The notes under the pieces were generated by a model, which saw only the letters and a program-made list of their open reading frames with translations, searched no databases and was not told the DNA's origin. This document shows, piece after piece, positions 14,057 through 23,885 of a stretch of DNA of 36,461 nucleotides. A program made the position numbers and the translations under genes. How positions within the stretch are numbered: the first letter of the stretch is position 1; each line of letters begins with the position of its first letter. Origin of the DNA: Ignavibacteria bacterium (lineage in GTDB: Bacteria; Bacteroidota; Ignavibacteria; Ignavibacteriales; Melioribacteraceae); contig VGVY01000013.1 in the NCBI GenBank assembly GCA_016873835.1, positions 1 through 36,461 of the forward strand, in the 5' to 3' direction.

Positions 14057-15544
14057 TTAATACAAACATTCTTGTATAAACTCAATTAACTTATCCGGGT
14101 CAATTGGTTTTTGTAAAATTTTTTTAACGCCTAATTTTGAATATGTTCTTGAAATTTCATCATTTAGCTTCGCAGAGACAACAATTACTGGGATAGTTCT
14201 ATTCGACTCGCGTTTATACAAAGCTTCAATCAATTGAATGCCATTCATCAATGGCATATCATGGTCAGTAATAATTAATGTCGGAATAAAATCTTTTAGC
14301 AGACTAATAGCTTCATAACCATTTAAAACAGTTTTTACTTCCATATTCTTTAAATGCTGTGAAATTACTTTTTTATATAATTCTTGAACTGGAGGTTCGT
14401 CTTCGACTATTAGGACTAAGTTTTTTGCTTCAGGAACTGTAAAATGGAATTCACTTCCCTCACCTTCCTTAGAATAAAACCAAACATGTCCTCCATGCTT
14501 TTCAACAATCTCCTTCATGAGCGTTAATCCAAGACCGCTTCCTTTTTCTCCATCAGTTCCAGCAAGTACAAATTTTTGATCAATTTTAAATAATTTTGAT
14601 TGATTCTCCTCCGAAATTCCCAACCCTTCATCTTTAACAACAATTTCAATTAAACCTTCTTTGAAACGTTGTGAAAAAATGTGCACTTCTTTTCCTTCCG
14701 GAGTAAATTTAATCGCATTGCTTGTAAGGTTTAGAATTGCTTGATTTATCAATCTTTCATCTGCGGTTATGTTCAAATCTGCCGGAATATCAATTTTTAC
14801 ATCAATGTTTTTTCTTACTGCGTCTCCAGTTAATGGTGCAATAGCAGTTCCAATAATTGATTTTACATTCAACCTTGTTGGTTCAATTTTTATTCTACCA
14901 GTTTGAAGCCGTGACCAGTCAAGAAGACAATTAATTAAATTCAACTGTGTTTTGGATGCATCGTAAATATATTTTATATATTCATTTTTTTCATCATCTG
15001 TTAAGTCTTTTTCATTAAGCAGTATTTCTGAAAATCCTAAAAGTGTAGTAAATGGAGCTCTTAAATCATGAGTTATAATTGAAATAAATTTATCCTTTGC
15101 TGCATTTAATTCTTTTAGTGCAGAAATATTTTTATCAAGCAGAAGTTCGTTATTTCTAATACTTGTAATATCAATTAATAAACTTTGTTTGCTGGAAATT
15201 AAACCTTGAGCGTCTCGGATTATTTTAGTTAATTCTTTTAACCAAATATCTATTCCATTTTTACTTAAAATGCGGTAAGAAATTTCTGAGTTGTTTATGG
15301 ATTTATTTATTTCAAGATCGGTAAGATATTTTTTAACTGAATTGTAATCCTCTTCGTGAACTAGGGAGTAAAATTTTTCTGGTAATTTTTCAATTTCTTC
15401 TGGAGAATAACCAATTACATTTCTCAAATTCTCTGAGTAGATATTATTTTGATGATTTTTCTGCTCAAAATAAGTAATAAAAAAATATTTTGAAGTTGTT
15501 GTAAATTCCTTAAATATGTCTAGAATTTTTGGATTATTTCCCAT
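14057..15544 (-). CDS. Hybrid sensor histidine kinase (PAS - HisKA - HATPase - receiver)
   Basis: 495 residues with no membrane segment, so a cytoplasmic sensor. Order: PAS fold with PAC (residues about 15-135, VIGYSPEEIEKLPEKFYSLVHEED), coiled linker, HisKA with phospho-His in FISIITHDLRAPFT, HATPase_c with N box NLTSNAIKFTPEG and G boxes DEGLGIS and GSGLGLTLMKE, then a receiver domain with phospho-Asp in LIITDHDMPLMNG and the conserved Lys in ILQKPID. No output DNA-binding domain, so it must signal through phosphotransfer or another regulator. It is divergent from the broken receptor gene. Confidence 0.92.
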   Translation of the reverse strand: MGNNPKILDIFKEFTTTSKYFFITYFEQKNHQNNIYSENLRNVIGYSPEEIEKLPEKFYSLVHEEDYNSVKKYLTDLEINKSINNSEISYRILSKNGIDIWLKELTKIIRDAQGLISSKQSLLIDITSIRNNELLLDKNISALKELNAAKDKFISIITHDLRAPFTTLLGFSEILLNEKDLTDDEKNEYIKYIYDASKTQLNLINCLLDWSRLQTGRIKIEPTRLNVKSIIGTAIAPLTGDAVRKNIDVKIDIPADLNITADERLINQAILNLTSNAIKFTPEGKEVHIFSQRFKEGLIEIVVKDEGLGISEENQSKLFKIDQKFVLAGTDGEKGSGLGLTLMKEIVEKHGGHVWFYSKEGEGSEFHFTVPEAKNLVLIVEDEPPVQELYKKVISQHLKNMEVKTVLNGYEAISLLKDFIPTLIITDHDMPLMNGIQLIEALYKRESNRTIPVIVVSAKLNDEISRTYSKLGVKKILQKPIDPDKLIEFIQECLY

Positions 15545-15637
15545 CTTTCTTAATAAAAATGAGTAAAATAAATGAATTATTTCCGAACTTATTTTGCAAT
15601 ATACATGTTTAGATTTTAAAGAGGAAAAATAAAATTT

Positions 15638-17922
15638 ATGAATAGGTTTAATTTGATTTTAGCATCCATTTTTCTGTTGCTTTCCATAAATATTTTAGCA
15701 CAATCTGGTAGAGGTGTAATTAACGGAAAAATTTTAGATAAGGTTTCAAAAGAACCCTTGCCCGGTGTTAATGTTATTGTCATTGGAACAAATTATGGCG
15801 CAGCTACTGACGTTCAAGGAGAATTTGAGATAAGAGGGTTAGAAGTTGGAATGTACCAAATTCGTATTTGTGCTATTGGTTTTAACACAGTAGTAAAATC
15901 TGACATCATTGTTAATAGTGCGAGGCCAAGCACTCAGCTCATAGAATTAAGCAGTACTGTAATCGAATTAGAAAATGTTATTGTAAGATCAGATTATTTT
16001 GATATGGACCCAACAGAATTGAACAGTGTTACTAGTTTCAGTTATGAAGAAATTCGAAGAGCTCCGGGCGGATTTGAAGATGTAATCCGTGCACTTTCTA
16101 TATTACCGGGAGTTGCGCAAGCGAGTCCGGGCAGAAATGATTTAGTAGTTCGTGGAGGTGCGCCGTCAGAAAATTTGTATTTAGTTGATAGATTTGTAGT
16201 TCCAAACATTAATCATTTTGGAAGCCAAGGTGCAACGGGTGGACCACTTAGTTTCATAAATCTTGACTATGTTAGGGAAACCACCTTTTCAACTGGTGGC
16301 TTTTCAACACTCTACGGCGATAAACTATCGTCAGTACTAAAAATTAATTTGCGGGATGGTAGAACTGATAGAATTGGAGGGAAAGGGACAATTTCGGCGT
16401 CTCAGTTTGGATTTAATTTAGAGGGGCCAATTACAAATAAATCTAATTTCATTTTTTCTGGTAGAAGAAGTTATTTGGATTTCATTTTTAATGCGGCGGG
16501 TTTCAATTTTGTGCCTGAATATTATGACTTGCTGACAAAAATAAATTTTAATTTAGATTCGAAAAGTAAACTATCGTTTTTATTTATTGGAGCATTTGAT
16601 AATGTTAACTTTAATAATAATGATGAAGAAGATATTTATGAAAACTCGAGAATACTTGGAAGCAATCAAAATCAGTATGTAACTGGTATTTCTTTTAGAA
16701 AATTATTTAACAAAGGATTTTTTAATGTGTCATTATCACGCAATTTTGTTGATTATGATACTTCTCAAAAGGACACTTTGCTGAATCCGATATTTTTAAA
16801 TCAATCGAGAGAAGGGGAAAATGAACTTAAGACAGATTTAGTTTACCAATTTTCAAAGACCTCAGAGATTAGTGCTGGTCTTTCAGTTAAGTTTATCAAA
16901 TTTAATTCAAAAATAAAGCTCCAAAATTTTATTACTTCATTTGGTGAAAAGCTTAATATCACCTCGTTAGATGAATCAAGAAATTATCAGAAGTACGGTT
17001 TCTATGTGCAGTATTCTAATTTAGTTTTCAATAGAATCATGTATAGCGCTGGTGTTCGCGGTGACTACTTTACCGGTATCAATTCAGAACTGCTAATTAG
17101 TCCTAGATTTTCTATTTCGTATTCACTGAATCAATTATCAAGTCTTTCATTTAGTATTGGGCGGTACAATCAATATCCGTCTTATATCTGGCTGGCAGCT
17201 TCTGAGTTAAATAGGGAATTAAAGGCTGCTCAAGTTAACCAATATGTTTTTGGTATTGAGAGCAAATTACGAGAAGATGTAAGATTAAAATTAGAAGGAT
17301 TTTATAAACACTATTCAAATTATCCAACGAGCAGTTCAAGACCTTATATTATATTGGCAAATACTGGTGCTGGCTTTGGAGGTGGTGATGAAAATTTTGC
17401 TTCCTTCGGATTGGAACCCTTAGTTAGCTCTGGTAAGGGAAGCATAAACGGAGTTGAATTATCACTTCAAAAAAATCTTCGGACCTTCCGCATTACGGTG
17501 TATTAAGCATTACTTGGAGTGAATCTTATTTTACAGCTTTAGATGGAATTTAAAGACCGGGAACATACGATCAAAAGTGGATAATTAATTTAAGTGCCGG
17601 TTATGTATTTAATAATAAATGGGAAGCTTCCTTAAAATTTAGATTTGCTTCTGGAAATCCTTATACACCATTTAACATTGACGGAACTCAAAGCGTTTCT
17701 AATTTTAATTCATTGAGGTTTGATACGCTTCATTCCCTAGATCTTCGAGTGGATAGACGGTGGGATTTTGATGGATTTTCATTAATAACTTATCTTGATA
17801 TTCAAAACATATATAACAACAAAAACTCAAATTCAATAAGATGGGATTACCGTAAAGGAGAAGTTGATAATCAATCGAGTATTGGCATATTACCGACAAT
17901 TGGAATTAGTTTGGAATTTTAA
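15638..17922 (+). pseudogene. TonB-dependent outer-membrane receptor, disrupted near the C-terminus
   Basis: The intact ancestor would have about 760 residues: signal peptide (to LAQ), carboxypeptidase-regulatory-like domain (INGKILDKVSKEPLPGVNV), plug domain (ALSILPGVAQASPGRNDLVVRGG) and a barrel. Translation from ATG 15638 stops at TAA 17504-17506 (622 residues). Reading one base earlier in phase restores barrel homology: SDLPHYGVLSITWSES after the A-run at 17469-17475, where one A appears to be missing. That frame then meets TAA at 17551-17553 before continuing through RPGTYDQKW and DLRVDRRWDF to a typical terminal Phe at 17920. Two separate lesions make a pseudogene more likely than a single sequencing error. 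The truncated product would lack the final strands and the terminal aromatic assembly signal. Confidence 0.85.
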
Positions 17923-17974
17923 AAGAGAAGTAGAAATCAATTGGAAAGGTTCAAAAGATTTCTCCTTTAGCCCT

Positions 17975-18214
17975 CTACTCAGGCAGTTGTCTATCTGAAT
18001 TGAAATTAGAAAGAAATTGTACAAAGAATAACAGTACAAAACCAACAAGAGATAATAAAAAATCATCCGTCTCTACTGATACTCTCTCGTCTCCATAAAT
18101 CCATGACGATAAAACTTTCATTAAAAGTATTAGCGAAAAAAATAGAATTAATCCGAGTAAACCAGATTGCATTGGTTTTAATAAAAAACGATTTAATTTT
18201 GATACTGCTCTCAT
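17975..18214 (-). CDS. Small two-helix membrane protein, unknown function
   Basis: 79 residues: a basic N-terminus (MRAVSKLNRFLLKP), a hydrophobic helix (about 17-37), an acidic loop (GDERVSVETDD) and a second helix (about 53-70). The positive-inside pattern places both ends in the cytoplasm. GGAG lies just before the ATG. I do not recognise a family. It stands between the broken receptor (convergent) and the ntrC-like operon. The two clean helices with charged flanks look like a real small protein rather than chance, but support is limited. Confidence 0.5.
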   Translation of the reverse strand: MRAVSKLNRFLLKPMQSGLLGLILFFSLILLMKVLSSWIYGDERVSVETDDFLLSLVGFVLLFFVQFLSNFNSDRQLPE

Positions 18215-18339
18215 AACTCCGATTATTTTACATATTTAGTAAAACGACTTTTGCTTTTTTTGGAGAATGGCATAAAATAAATCGTTACAAAAACGGTGAA
18301 GTGCAGAATTATATTTTAAACCAAGATAAAGTGAATGAA

Positions 18340-19713
18340 TTAAGTTTCAGTTTCTTTCGAAATTTTTGTTGGTATTTCAAGCTCATCCATTTTTCGATAG
18401 AGTGAGGAAAGTCCTATTTCAAGTGCTTTGGAAGCGTCCTCTTTATTATAATCATATTTCTTAATTGTTTTAAGTATATGATCCTTTTCAAAATTTTTCA
18501 AAGCATCTTTCAATGAATCTGGAAATGATAAAAGAGAGTCACTTCCCTTAACATAATCAGTAAGGTCGTTAACTGTTAATATATCTCCTTTGCAGAATAT
18601 TATAGCGCGCTCAATAATATTTTCAAGTTCTCTCACGCCCCCACGCCAATCATGGGCAGAAAGTGCTTTAATTGTTTCATTATCTGCTCCAATTATTTTT
18701 TTCCCCATTTCACTGCAATATTTATCAATAAAATGATTAACCAAAAGCGGGATATCTTCTTTTCTCTCATTTAGCGAGGGTAACTTTATTTCTACTACAT
18801 TTAATCTGTAAAATAAATCTTCGCGAAATTCATTCAGTTTAGCTTTCTCATATAAATTTTGATTTGTTGCAGCAATTATTCTAACGTTTGTACTCACTGG
18901 TTTTACACCACCAACTGGTAAGAATTCTTTATCTTCAATAGCTCTTAAGAGTTTTACTTGTAAGTTCAAAGGCAAATCGCCTATTTCATCCAAAAACAAT
19001 GTGCCACCGTCTGCAACTTTAAATAATCCTTGTTTATCTTCTGCTGCACCAGTAAATGCACCTTTCTTGTGACCAAATAATTCACTTTCAATAAGGTTTT
19101 CAGAAATTGCACCACAGTTAATCGGTAAAAAGATTTTATCTTTTCGCATACTATTAAAGTGAATTGCTTTTGCAACTAATTCTTTTCCAGTTCCACTTTT
19201 TCCAGAGATGAGTACATTGCTGTTTGTACCGGCAACTTGCAAAATAATATCAAACACTTTTTTCATTGGTTCGCTTTTACCAATTAGATTGGTAAATCCT
19301 TTATCGGAAGAAACTCTTTGCCGTAAGTATTTGTTTTCTAAAGCTAATTTCTTGTACTCAATTAATCTTTTTACTCTCAAAATCACATCATCAAATTCTA
19401 CTGGTTTAATCAAATAATCGTAAGCTCCATTTCGCAACGCATCAATTGCCGTGTTCACAGATGCATAAGCTGTCATAATAATGAAAAAAGTTTCAGGAGA
19501 TATTTTAGAGGCAGATTCTAATAATTGGATTCCATCCAACTTTGGCATTTTTATATCTGTAATGCAGACATCAATATTGCTCTCTTTAATTTTGAGTAAA
19601 GCTTCTTCACCATCGGCTGCTGCCATTGTATTAAATCCTTCTTCTTCAAGAACCATTTTTAATGAATCGCGTATCGGTTTTTCATCGTCAGCAATTAAAA
19701 TATTGTAAGCCAT
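18340..19713 (-). CDS. Sigma-54-dependent response regulator (NtrC/ZraR type)
   Basis: 457 residues. Receiver domain with acidic pocket IADDEK and phospho-Asp in VCITDIKMPKLDG. AAA+ domain with Walker A GKSGTGKE, intact sigma-54 loop ELFGHKKGAFTGA, Walker B LFLDEIGDLPL and an arginine-finger region FREDLFYRLNVV. The C-terminal Fis-type helix-turn-helix is KEDASKALEIGLSSLYRKMDEL. GAGGA precedes ATG 19713, so the in-frame GTG at 19725 is not used. The gene follows its kinase partner with only 12 bases between stop and start. Targets unknown; I did not find a convincing TGGCAC-N5-TTGC site nearby. Confidence 0.95.
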   Translation of the reverse strand: MAYNILIADDEKPIRDSLKMVLEEEGFNTMAAADGEEALLKIKESNIDVCITDIKMPKLDGIQLLESASKISPETFFIIMTAYASVNTAIDALRNGAYDYLIKPVEFDDVILRVKRLIEYKKLALENKYLRQRVSSDKGFTNLIGKSEPMKKVFDIILQVAGTNSNVLISGKSGTGKELVAKAIHFNSMRKDKIFLPINCGAISENLIESELFGHKKGAFTGAAEDKQGLFKVADGGTLFLDEIGDLPLNLQVKLLRAIEDKEFLPVGGVKPVSTNVRIIAATNQNLYEKAKLNEFREDLFYRLNVVEIKLPSLNERKEDIPLLVNHFIDKYCSEMGKKIIGADNETIKALSAHDWRGGVRELENIIERAIIFCKGDILTVNDLTDYVKGSDSLLSFPDSLKDALKNFEKDHILKTIKKYDYNKEDASKALEIGLSSLYRKMDELEIPTKISKETET

Positions 19714-19725
19714 TTTATTCCTCAC

Positions 19726-21222
19726 TTATGCATGAATTGGTAAAATTATTTTAAATGTACTTCCTTTTTCTGGAATACTTTGTACTTCAATTTCGCCTTT
19801 AAATTTTTTAATAATTCCATAACTTACTGATAAACCAAGTCCAGTTCCTTTTCCAACTTCCTTTGTTGTGAAGAAAGGATCAAAAATTTTATCTAAAATG
19901 GATTTGTCCATTCCTATTCCATCATCAGAAATTTCGATAAAAATATTTTTGTTATCAAAATAAGATTTTACCGAAATGACTCCATTCCCTTTAATTGCAT
20001 CAAGTGCATTTATTAAGATATTTATAAATACTTGAAGCATTTGATCAGCCGCAATATTTACCGTTGGCATGTTTGGATGGATTTCATTTTCAAATTTTAC
20101 ATTATGAACCCGTTTATCATACTTCACAATTCCCAAAGCAGTTTTAATAATATCCGAAATATCTTGAATAGCAAGTTCATAACTAGGCGGACGTGAAAAA
20201 TCAACCAACTCTCTAACAATTTTAGAAATTCGGTCGATATTTCCTTTTATATGTACTAATTGTTCATTTAAGAATGAATCTTCGCATTTCCTTTGAAGAA
20301 TTTGCACCAGTGAAGAGATAGAAGCTAAAGGATTTCCAATCTCATGCGCAACTCCGGCGGCTAACTGACCTATTACAGCAAGTTTTTCTGATTGATCAAT
20401 TTGTGCTTGTAATTTTTTAAATTCTGTAAAGTCTTTAATTATGATCGATCTGCCGGTGTATTTTCCATCGCTGCTTGGAAGTTTAGAAACACTTAACTTA
20501 ACACTAAGAATTCTGCCATCTTTTGTTTTTCTTTCGGTTTCTAAAAAGTTTGTTGAATGTGAATTTTTAGTTAGCTCTTTAATTTGATCTAACTCATCCG
20601 AGTATTTTTTTCCATCGGGGAGCAGAAACGAAGAAGCTTTTCCTAAAATTTCTTCTTCAGTATATCCAAAAATTCTTTCAGCGCCTTTATTCCAGGAAAT
20701 AAATTTTTCATTATTATCAACCACCATAATTGCTGAATCTGAAGAATGTAAAATACTTTTCAGGTATCGCTGGTTAAGTTCCAATTTTGAAGCTAATCTG
20801 TCACGATCTCTTTGAACCTCTTTCATTTGTGCATCTTGGTGAAGCATTCCATACCGAGCATATAGCTGTTCAATTACTTGATCAACAGAACTTAACATTG
20901 TTATCGGGTCAAAATTGGTTTCGTTTTTCTTTTCAATTATCTCTAGAATTGAGTACCGGCCTTGGGAAAAGAGTTGGCTTATTTCAAGAAGGTTTAAGTG
21001 TTCTTCAACAAATAATGTATATATATCTATTAAAAATTGATCCGCAAGTACATAGTCTCTGTTTTCAATTTGTTCAATAACTGTAGCAATGATACTATCA
21101 ACAAAAGTCCTTACTTGAGATTCGGAAAGGCGACCATTAATATTCTTAATAATCTGTTGCGACCAAGCTTCAGAAATAGCAGATTCATATCGTTTCAAAA
21201 ACTCAAGTAATACTTGTTTCAT
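19726..21222 (-). CDS. PAS sensor histidine kinase, NtrB-like partner of the adjacent regulator
   Basis: 498 residues, cytoplasmic. The first ~150 residues form an all-helical region I cannot assign with certainty; it has the look of an RsbRD-type or similar helical sensor (SEAWSQQIIKNINGRLSESQV). A coiled coil (about 150-175) leads to a PAS domain (LHSSDSAIMVVDNNEKFISWNKGAERIFGY). HisKA carries phospho-His in LAAGVAHEIGNPLASISSL, the ATPase domain NILINALDAIKGNG, DDGIGMD and GTGLGLSVSYGI. The NtrB-like HEIGNP box fits pairing with the sigma-54 regulator immediately downstream. Input signal unknown. Confidence 0.93.
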   Translation of the reverse strand: MKQVLLEFLKRYESAISEAWSQQIIKNINGRLSESQVRTFVDSIIATVIEQIENRDYVLADQFLIDIYTLFVEEHLNLLEISQLFSQGRYSILEIIEKKNETNFDPITMLSSVDQVIEQLYARYGMLHQDAQMKEVQRDRDRLASKLELNQRYLKSILHSSDSAIMVVDNNEKFISWNKGAERIFGYTEEEILGKASSFLLPDGKKYSDELDQIKELTKNSHSTNFLETERKTKDGRILSVKLSVSKLPSSDGKYTGRSIIIKDFTEFKKLQAQIDQSEKLAVIGQLAAGVAHEIGNPLASISSLVQILQRKCEDSFLNEQLVHIKGNIDRISKIVRELVDFSRPPSYELAIQDISDIIKTALGIVKYDKRVHNVKFENEIHPNMPTVNIAADQMLQVFINILINALDAIKGNGVISVKSYFDNKNIFIEISDDGIGMDKSILDKIFDPFFTTKEVGKGTGLGLSVSYGIIKKFKGEIEVQSIPEKGSTFKIILPIHA

Positions 21223-21420
21223 AAAATATCAGTTTAGAGAATGATTATTAAATAGCTTTGTTTGTTATTTCGAAAATGTTGTTTAAAATTAATTAATCCA
21301 TAGCTAAATTTAAGAAATGATAATTTGTTATTCACCTTGCATTGAATTGTGGAACAAGATACAAGGGACTCTGTATAAACATAAACATTTTCAATTAGTG
21401 AAAATGAAAGTGAGGATAAA

Positions 21421-23004
21421 ATGAAAAAGTATATGGTGTTTATTCTTCTTTTACTTGCATTTACAATTTCGTACGGATCAAATGAAATTGTAATAAAACC
21501 CACATTAAGTGGAGCAAAAGTATTTCTGCGAGGTGCCGAGCTTACACATACTGCAAAATTAAATCTAACTAAAGGAATTAATGAAGTTGTATTAAGTGGA
21601 ATTGCAGCTAACATTGATAGAAATAGTATTAATGTTTCTGCAAAAGGTGATGCAGTAATAATTTCAGTTGTTCAACGATTTGATTACTTACGAACGGTTG
21701 ATAAAGCACCGATGATAAAAATACTAGAAGATTCTCTTGAAACGCTTAATTTCAATTCTTTGAGTAAGAAAAATGAAATTGATGTTTTTGCTTCTGAAAT
21801 AGATATGATTTTAGCCAACAAAGAAATTGGCAGTAAAGATAAAGGTGTTTCGGTTAGCGAGCTTCAAAAAATGGCAGAGTTTTTTAGGAAAAGAATGAGC
21901 GAGTTAAAAAGCAATATTTTATCTCTTCAAATAGATATTAAAAAGATTGAAAAGCAGTCAGAAAGAATTAAAAAACAACTTGCTGAATTAAATAACAACA
22001 GTACAAAGACTGTAAATGAAGTAGTAGTAACACTTCAAGCAAAAAACATTACGTCATCAGAAATTTCCTTGTCATATATAATTTATGATGCTGGATGGAA
22101 TCCGATTTATGATATAAGAGTTGATCAAATTGGCAAACCGGCTAATTTATTTTACAAAGCAAACATAAATCAGAATAGTGGATTTGATTGGAATGATATA
22201 AACGTTGTATTATCCACAAGAAATCCCTCCCTCAATAACAATAAACCCGAGCTTTACACTTGGTATTTAGATTTTTTAAGAATGGAGATGAATGAAAGAG
22301 TTGGAATGCAAAAATTAGCGTTACCTTCCTTAGCAGCTAAAGAAGCTGCAGATAAGGCGGAATCAATGGCAGATTATTTTATGGTTGAACAAAAACAGTT
22401 ATCAGCTGAATTTTCTCCAACATTGAAATATTCAATTCCTTCTGATGGAAAGCCGCATACTGTTTCTATACAAGAATTATCTCTACCAGCTAAGTATGAA
22501 TATTATGCTGTCCCCAAATTGGATAATAATGCATTTCTAGTAGCATATCTTTCGAATTGGGAAGATTACAATTTATTGCCTGGTCAGACAAATATTTATT
22601 TTGAAAATTCATATGTGGGGCAGTCTTATATCGATCCTTTTATTGCTAAGGACACTCTTGCAATTTCACTTGGACGCGATCAGAATATCTCTGTAAAAAG
22701 AAACACTTTGAAAGATTTTACTGAAGATAAATTTCTTAGCAGTGATGTTGAAAGGTTTTATGGTTATGAAATTGTTGTAAAGAATAATAAGAATCTGTCA
22801 ATTGACATTTTAGTTGAAGATCAAATTCCGATTTCAAAAAATGAAGATATTACAGTAAAGATGATAGATTATTCGCAAGGTAATTATTCAATTTCAAGCG
22901 GTAAAATTACATGGAAATTAAAAGTTGAACCTACAAAATCACAATCTAAAAAATTACTTTTCTCTGTTAGATATCCCAAGGATAAACCAATAATGGGTTT
23001 GTAA
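21421..23004 (+). CDS. MuiA-family protein (DUF4140/DUF4139), exported
   Basis: 527 residues with a signal peptide (MKKYMVFILLLLAFTISYGS). The N-terminal DUF4140-like part contains KVFLRGAELTHTAKLNLTKG. A long coiled coil follows (about 140-195, ELKSNILSLQIDIKKIEKQSERIKKQL). The C-terminal DUF4139 domain includes LSYIIYDAGWNPIYDIRV, the usual GRDQNISVKRNTLKDF and GKITWKLKVEP. The family was named mucoidy inhibitor A, but its biochemical role is unknown to me; an envelope role is inferred. GAGGA precedes the ATG at good spacing. It is a single-gene unit, divergent from the kinase. Confidence 0.85.
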   Translation: MKKYMVFILLLLAFTISYGSNEIVIKPTLSGAKVFLRGAELTHTAKLNLTKGINEVVLSGIAANIDRNSINVSAKGDAVIISVVQRFDYLRTVDKAPMIKILEDSLETLNFNSLSKKNEIDVFASEIDMILANKEIGSKDKGVSVSELQKMAEFFRKRMSELKSNILSLQIDIKKIEKQSERIKKQLAELNNNSTKTVNEVVVTLQAKNITSSEISLSYIIYDAGWNPIYDIRVDQIGKPANLFYKANINQNSGFDWNDINVVLSTRNPSLNNNKPELYTWYLDFLRMEMNERVGMQKLALPSLAAKEAADKAESMADYFMVEQKQLSAEFSPTLKYSIPSDGKPHTVSIQELSLPAKYEYYAVPKLDNNAFLVAYLSNWEDYNLLPGQTNIYFENSYVGQSYIDPFIAKDTLAISLGRDQNISVKRNTLKDFTEDKFLSSDVERFYGYEIVVKNNKNLSIDILVEDQIPISKNEDITVKMIDYSQGNYSISSGKITWKLKVEPTKSQSKKLLFSVRYPKDKPIMGL

Positions 23005-23033
23005 ATTGATGTTGATATAAAATATAAAGGGAG

Positions 23034-23069
23034 TCGGATTTAGTTTTTCAAACTTAATCCGATTTCTGT
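23034..23069 (+). terminator. Intrinsic terminator of the MuiA-family gene
   Basis: TCGGATT (23034-23040) pairs with AATCCGA (23056-23062), extended inward by AGTTT with AAACT after one T-T mismatch, and followed by TTTCTGTTT. It overlaps the stop codon of the convergent hydroxylase gene. Confidence 0.7.
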
Positions 23070-23869
23070 TTATTAAAATTTCTAAATGCAAAAAGAAATT
23101 GTTTAATAAAATTATCCGGGAAAAAAGTTTTCAATCCGTAACTTTCAGCTTTTTCATCCGGTAAAAAAGCTGATCCAAAAATCCAATCCCAAACAGTAAG
23201 TTTTGTTGAAAAATTTTTATTTCTGCCTTTACCGGTTGTATGATGAATCCTATGCATTTCCGGTCCATTAATTATCATTTGAAGTTTTCCACTTTTCACG
23301 TTAAGATTAGAATGTATATACATTCCCCACACTGCACTAATTACTCCTTTATATGCAATAACTTCTAGAGGTGAGCCAAGCAATACCATTGGTAAAAATT
23401 CAACAGATTGATTGATTAAGATCTCCAGCGCATGCGATCGTGAACCAGAAAGCCAGTCAACCATTTTTGGAGAATGATGTGCTTCATGAATCCGCCATAA
23501 ATATTTATTTTTGTGTTGCCAGCGGTGCATCCAATAAATGTAAAAATCATGTGTAATAGTAAATAAAATTAGCTGAACCCAAATTGGAATTGAGTTTAAA
23601 AGTTTCAATCTTGATAAGGAAGTTGACTCATCAACAAATCTTATTATTACTGTAAAAATGATTATACCAAGAATGTAGCTTTGCGCAATAGTATAAAGAA
23701 CTAAATCATTGAAAAAACCTTCGCGTAAAGTCTTTTGGTTGTTATATGGAAATATTTTTTCAAGGATAATGAATAGGAAAGCAGTTCCAATAATTATTGA
23801 ATAACTTAATTGTTCGTAAAGCGGAAGGCTGTTTAATTTATTTGAAAATAAATTTAATATATTTTCCAA
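23054..23869 (-). CDS. Fatty acid hydroxylase / sterol desaturase family membrane enzyme
   Basis: 271 residues with about four membrane helices and the di-iron His clusters of the family: HDFYIYWMHRWQH, HEAHHS and HRIHH. These enzymes hydroxylate or desaturate lipids using oxygen and an iron pair. No sterol pathway is seen, so a fatty acyl or other lipid substrate is more likely. It follows the NeuB-like gene by 16 bases as last gene of the sugar operon. That suggests modification of a lipid or glycolipid made by the same pathway, which is an inference from position. Confidence 0.85.
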   Translation of the reverse strand: MENILNLFSNKLNSLPLYEQLSYSIIIGTAFLFIILEKIFPYNNQKTLREGFFNDLVLYTIAQSYILGIIIFTVIIRFVDESTSLSRLKLLNSIPIWVQLILFTITHDFYIYWMHRWQHKNKYLWRIHEAHHSPKMVDWLSGSRSHALEILINQSVEFLPMVLLGSPLEVIAYKGVISAVWGMYIHSNLNVKSGKLQMIINGPEMHRIHHTTGKGRNKNFSTKLTVWDWIFGSAFLPDEKAESYGLKTFFPDNFIKQFLFAFRNFNKQKSD

Positions 23870-23885
23870 TATTTAAGTTCTATTT

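Noticed and set aside
17461-17560. Programmed frameshift or stop readthrough in the receptor
   Set aside because: There is no slippery heptamer with a convincing downstream structure, and two separate events would be needed; decay is simpler.
17705-17899. 64-codon minus frame opposite the receptor C-terminus
   Set aside because: Antisense shadow of the receptor barrel sequence, which is clearly coding-like on the plus strand.
21223-21420. Sigma-54 promoter between the kinase and the MuiA gene
   Set aside because: A TGGAAC sequence occurs, but no TTGC box follows at the required spacing.
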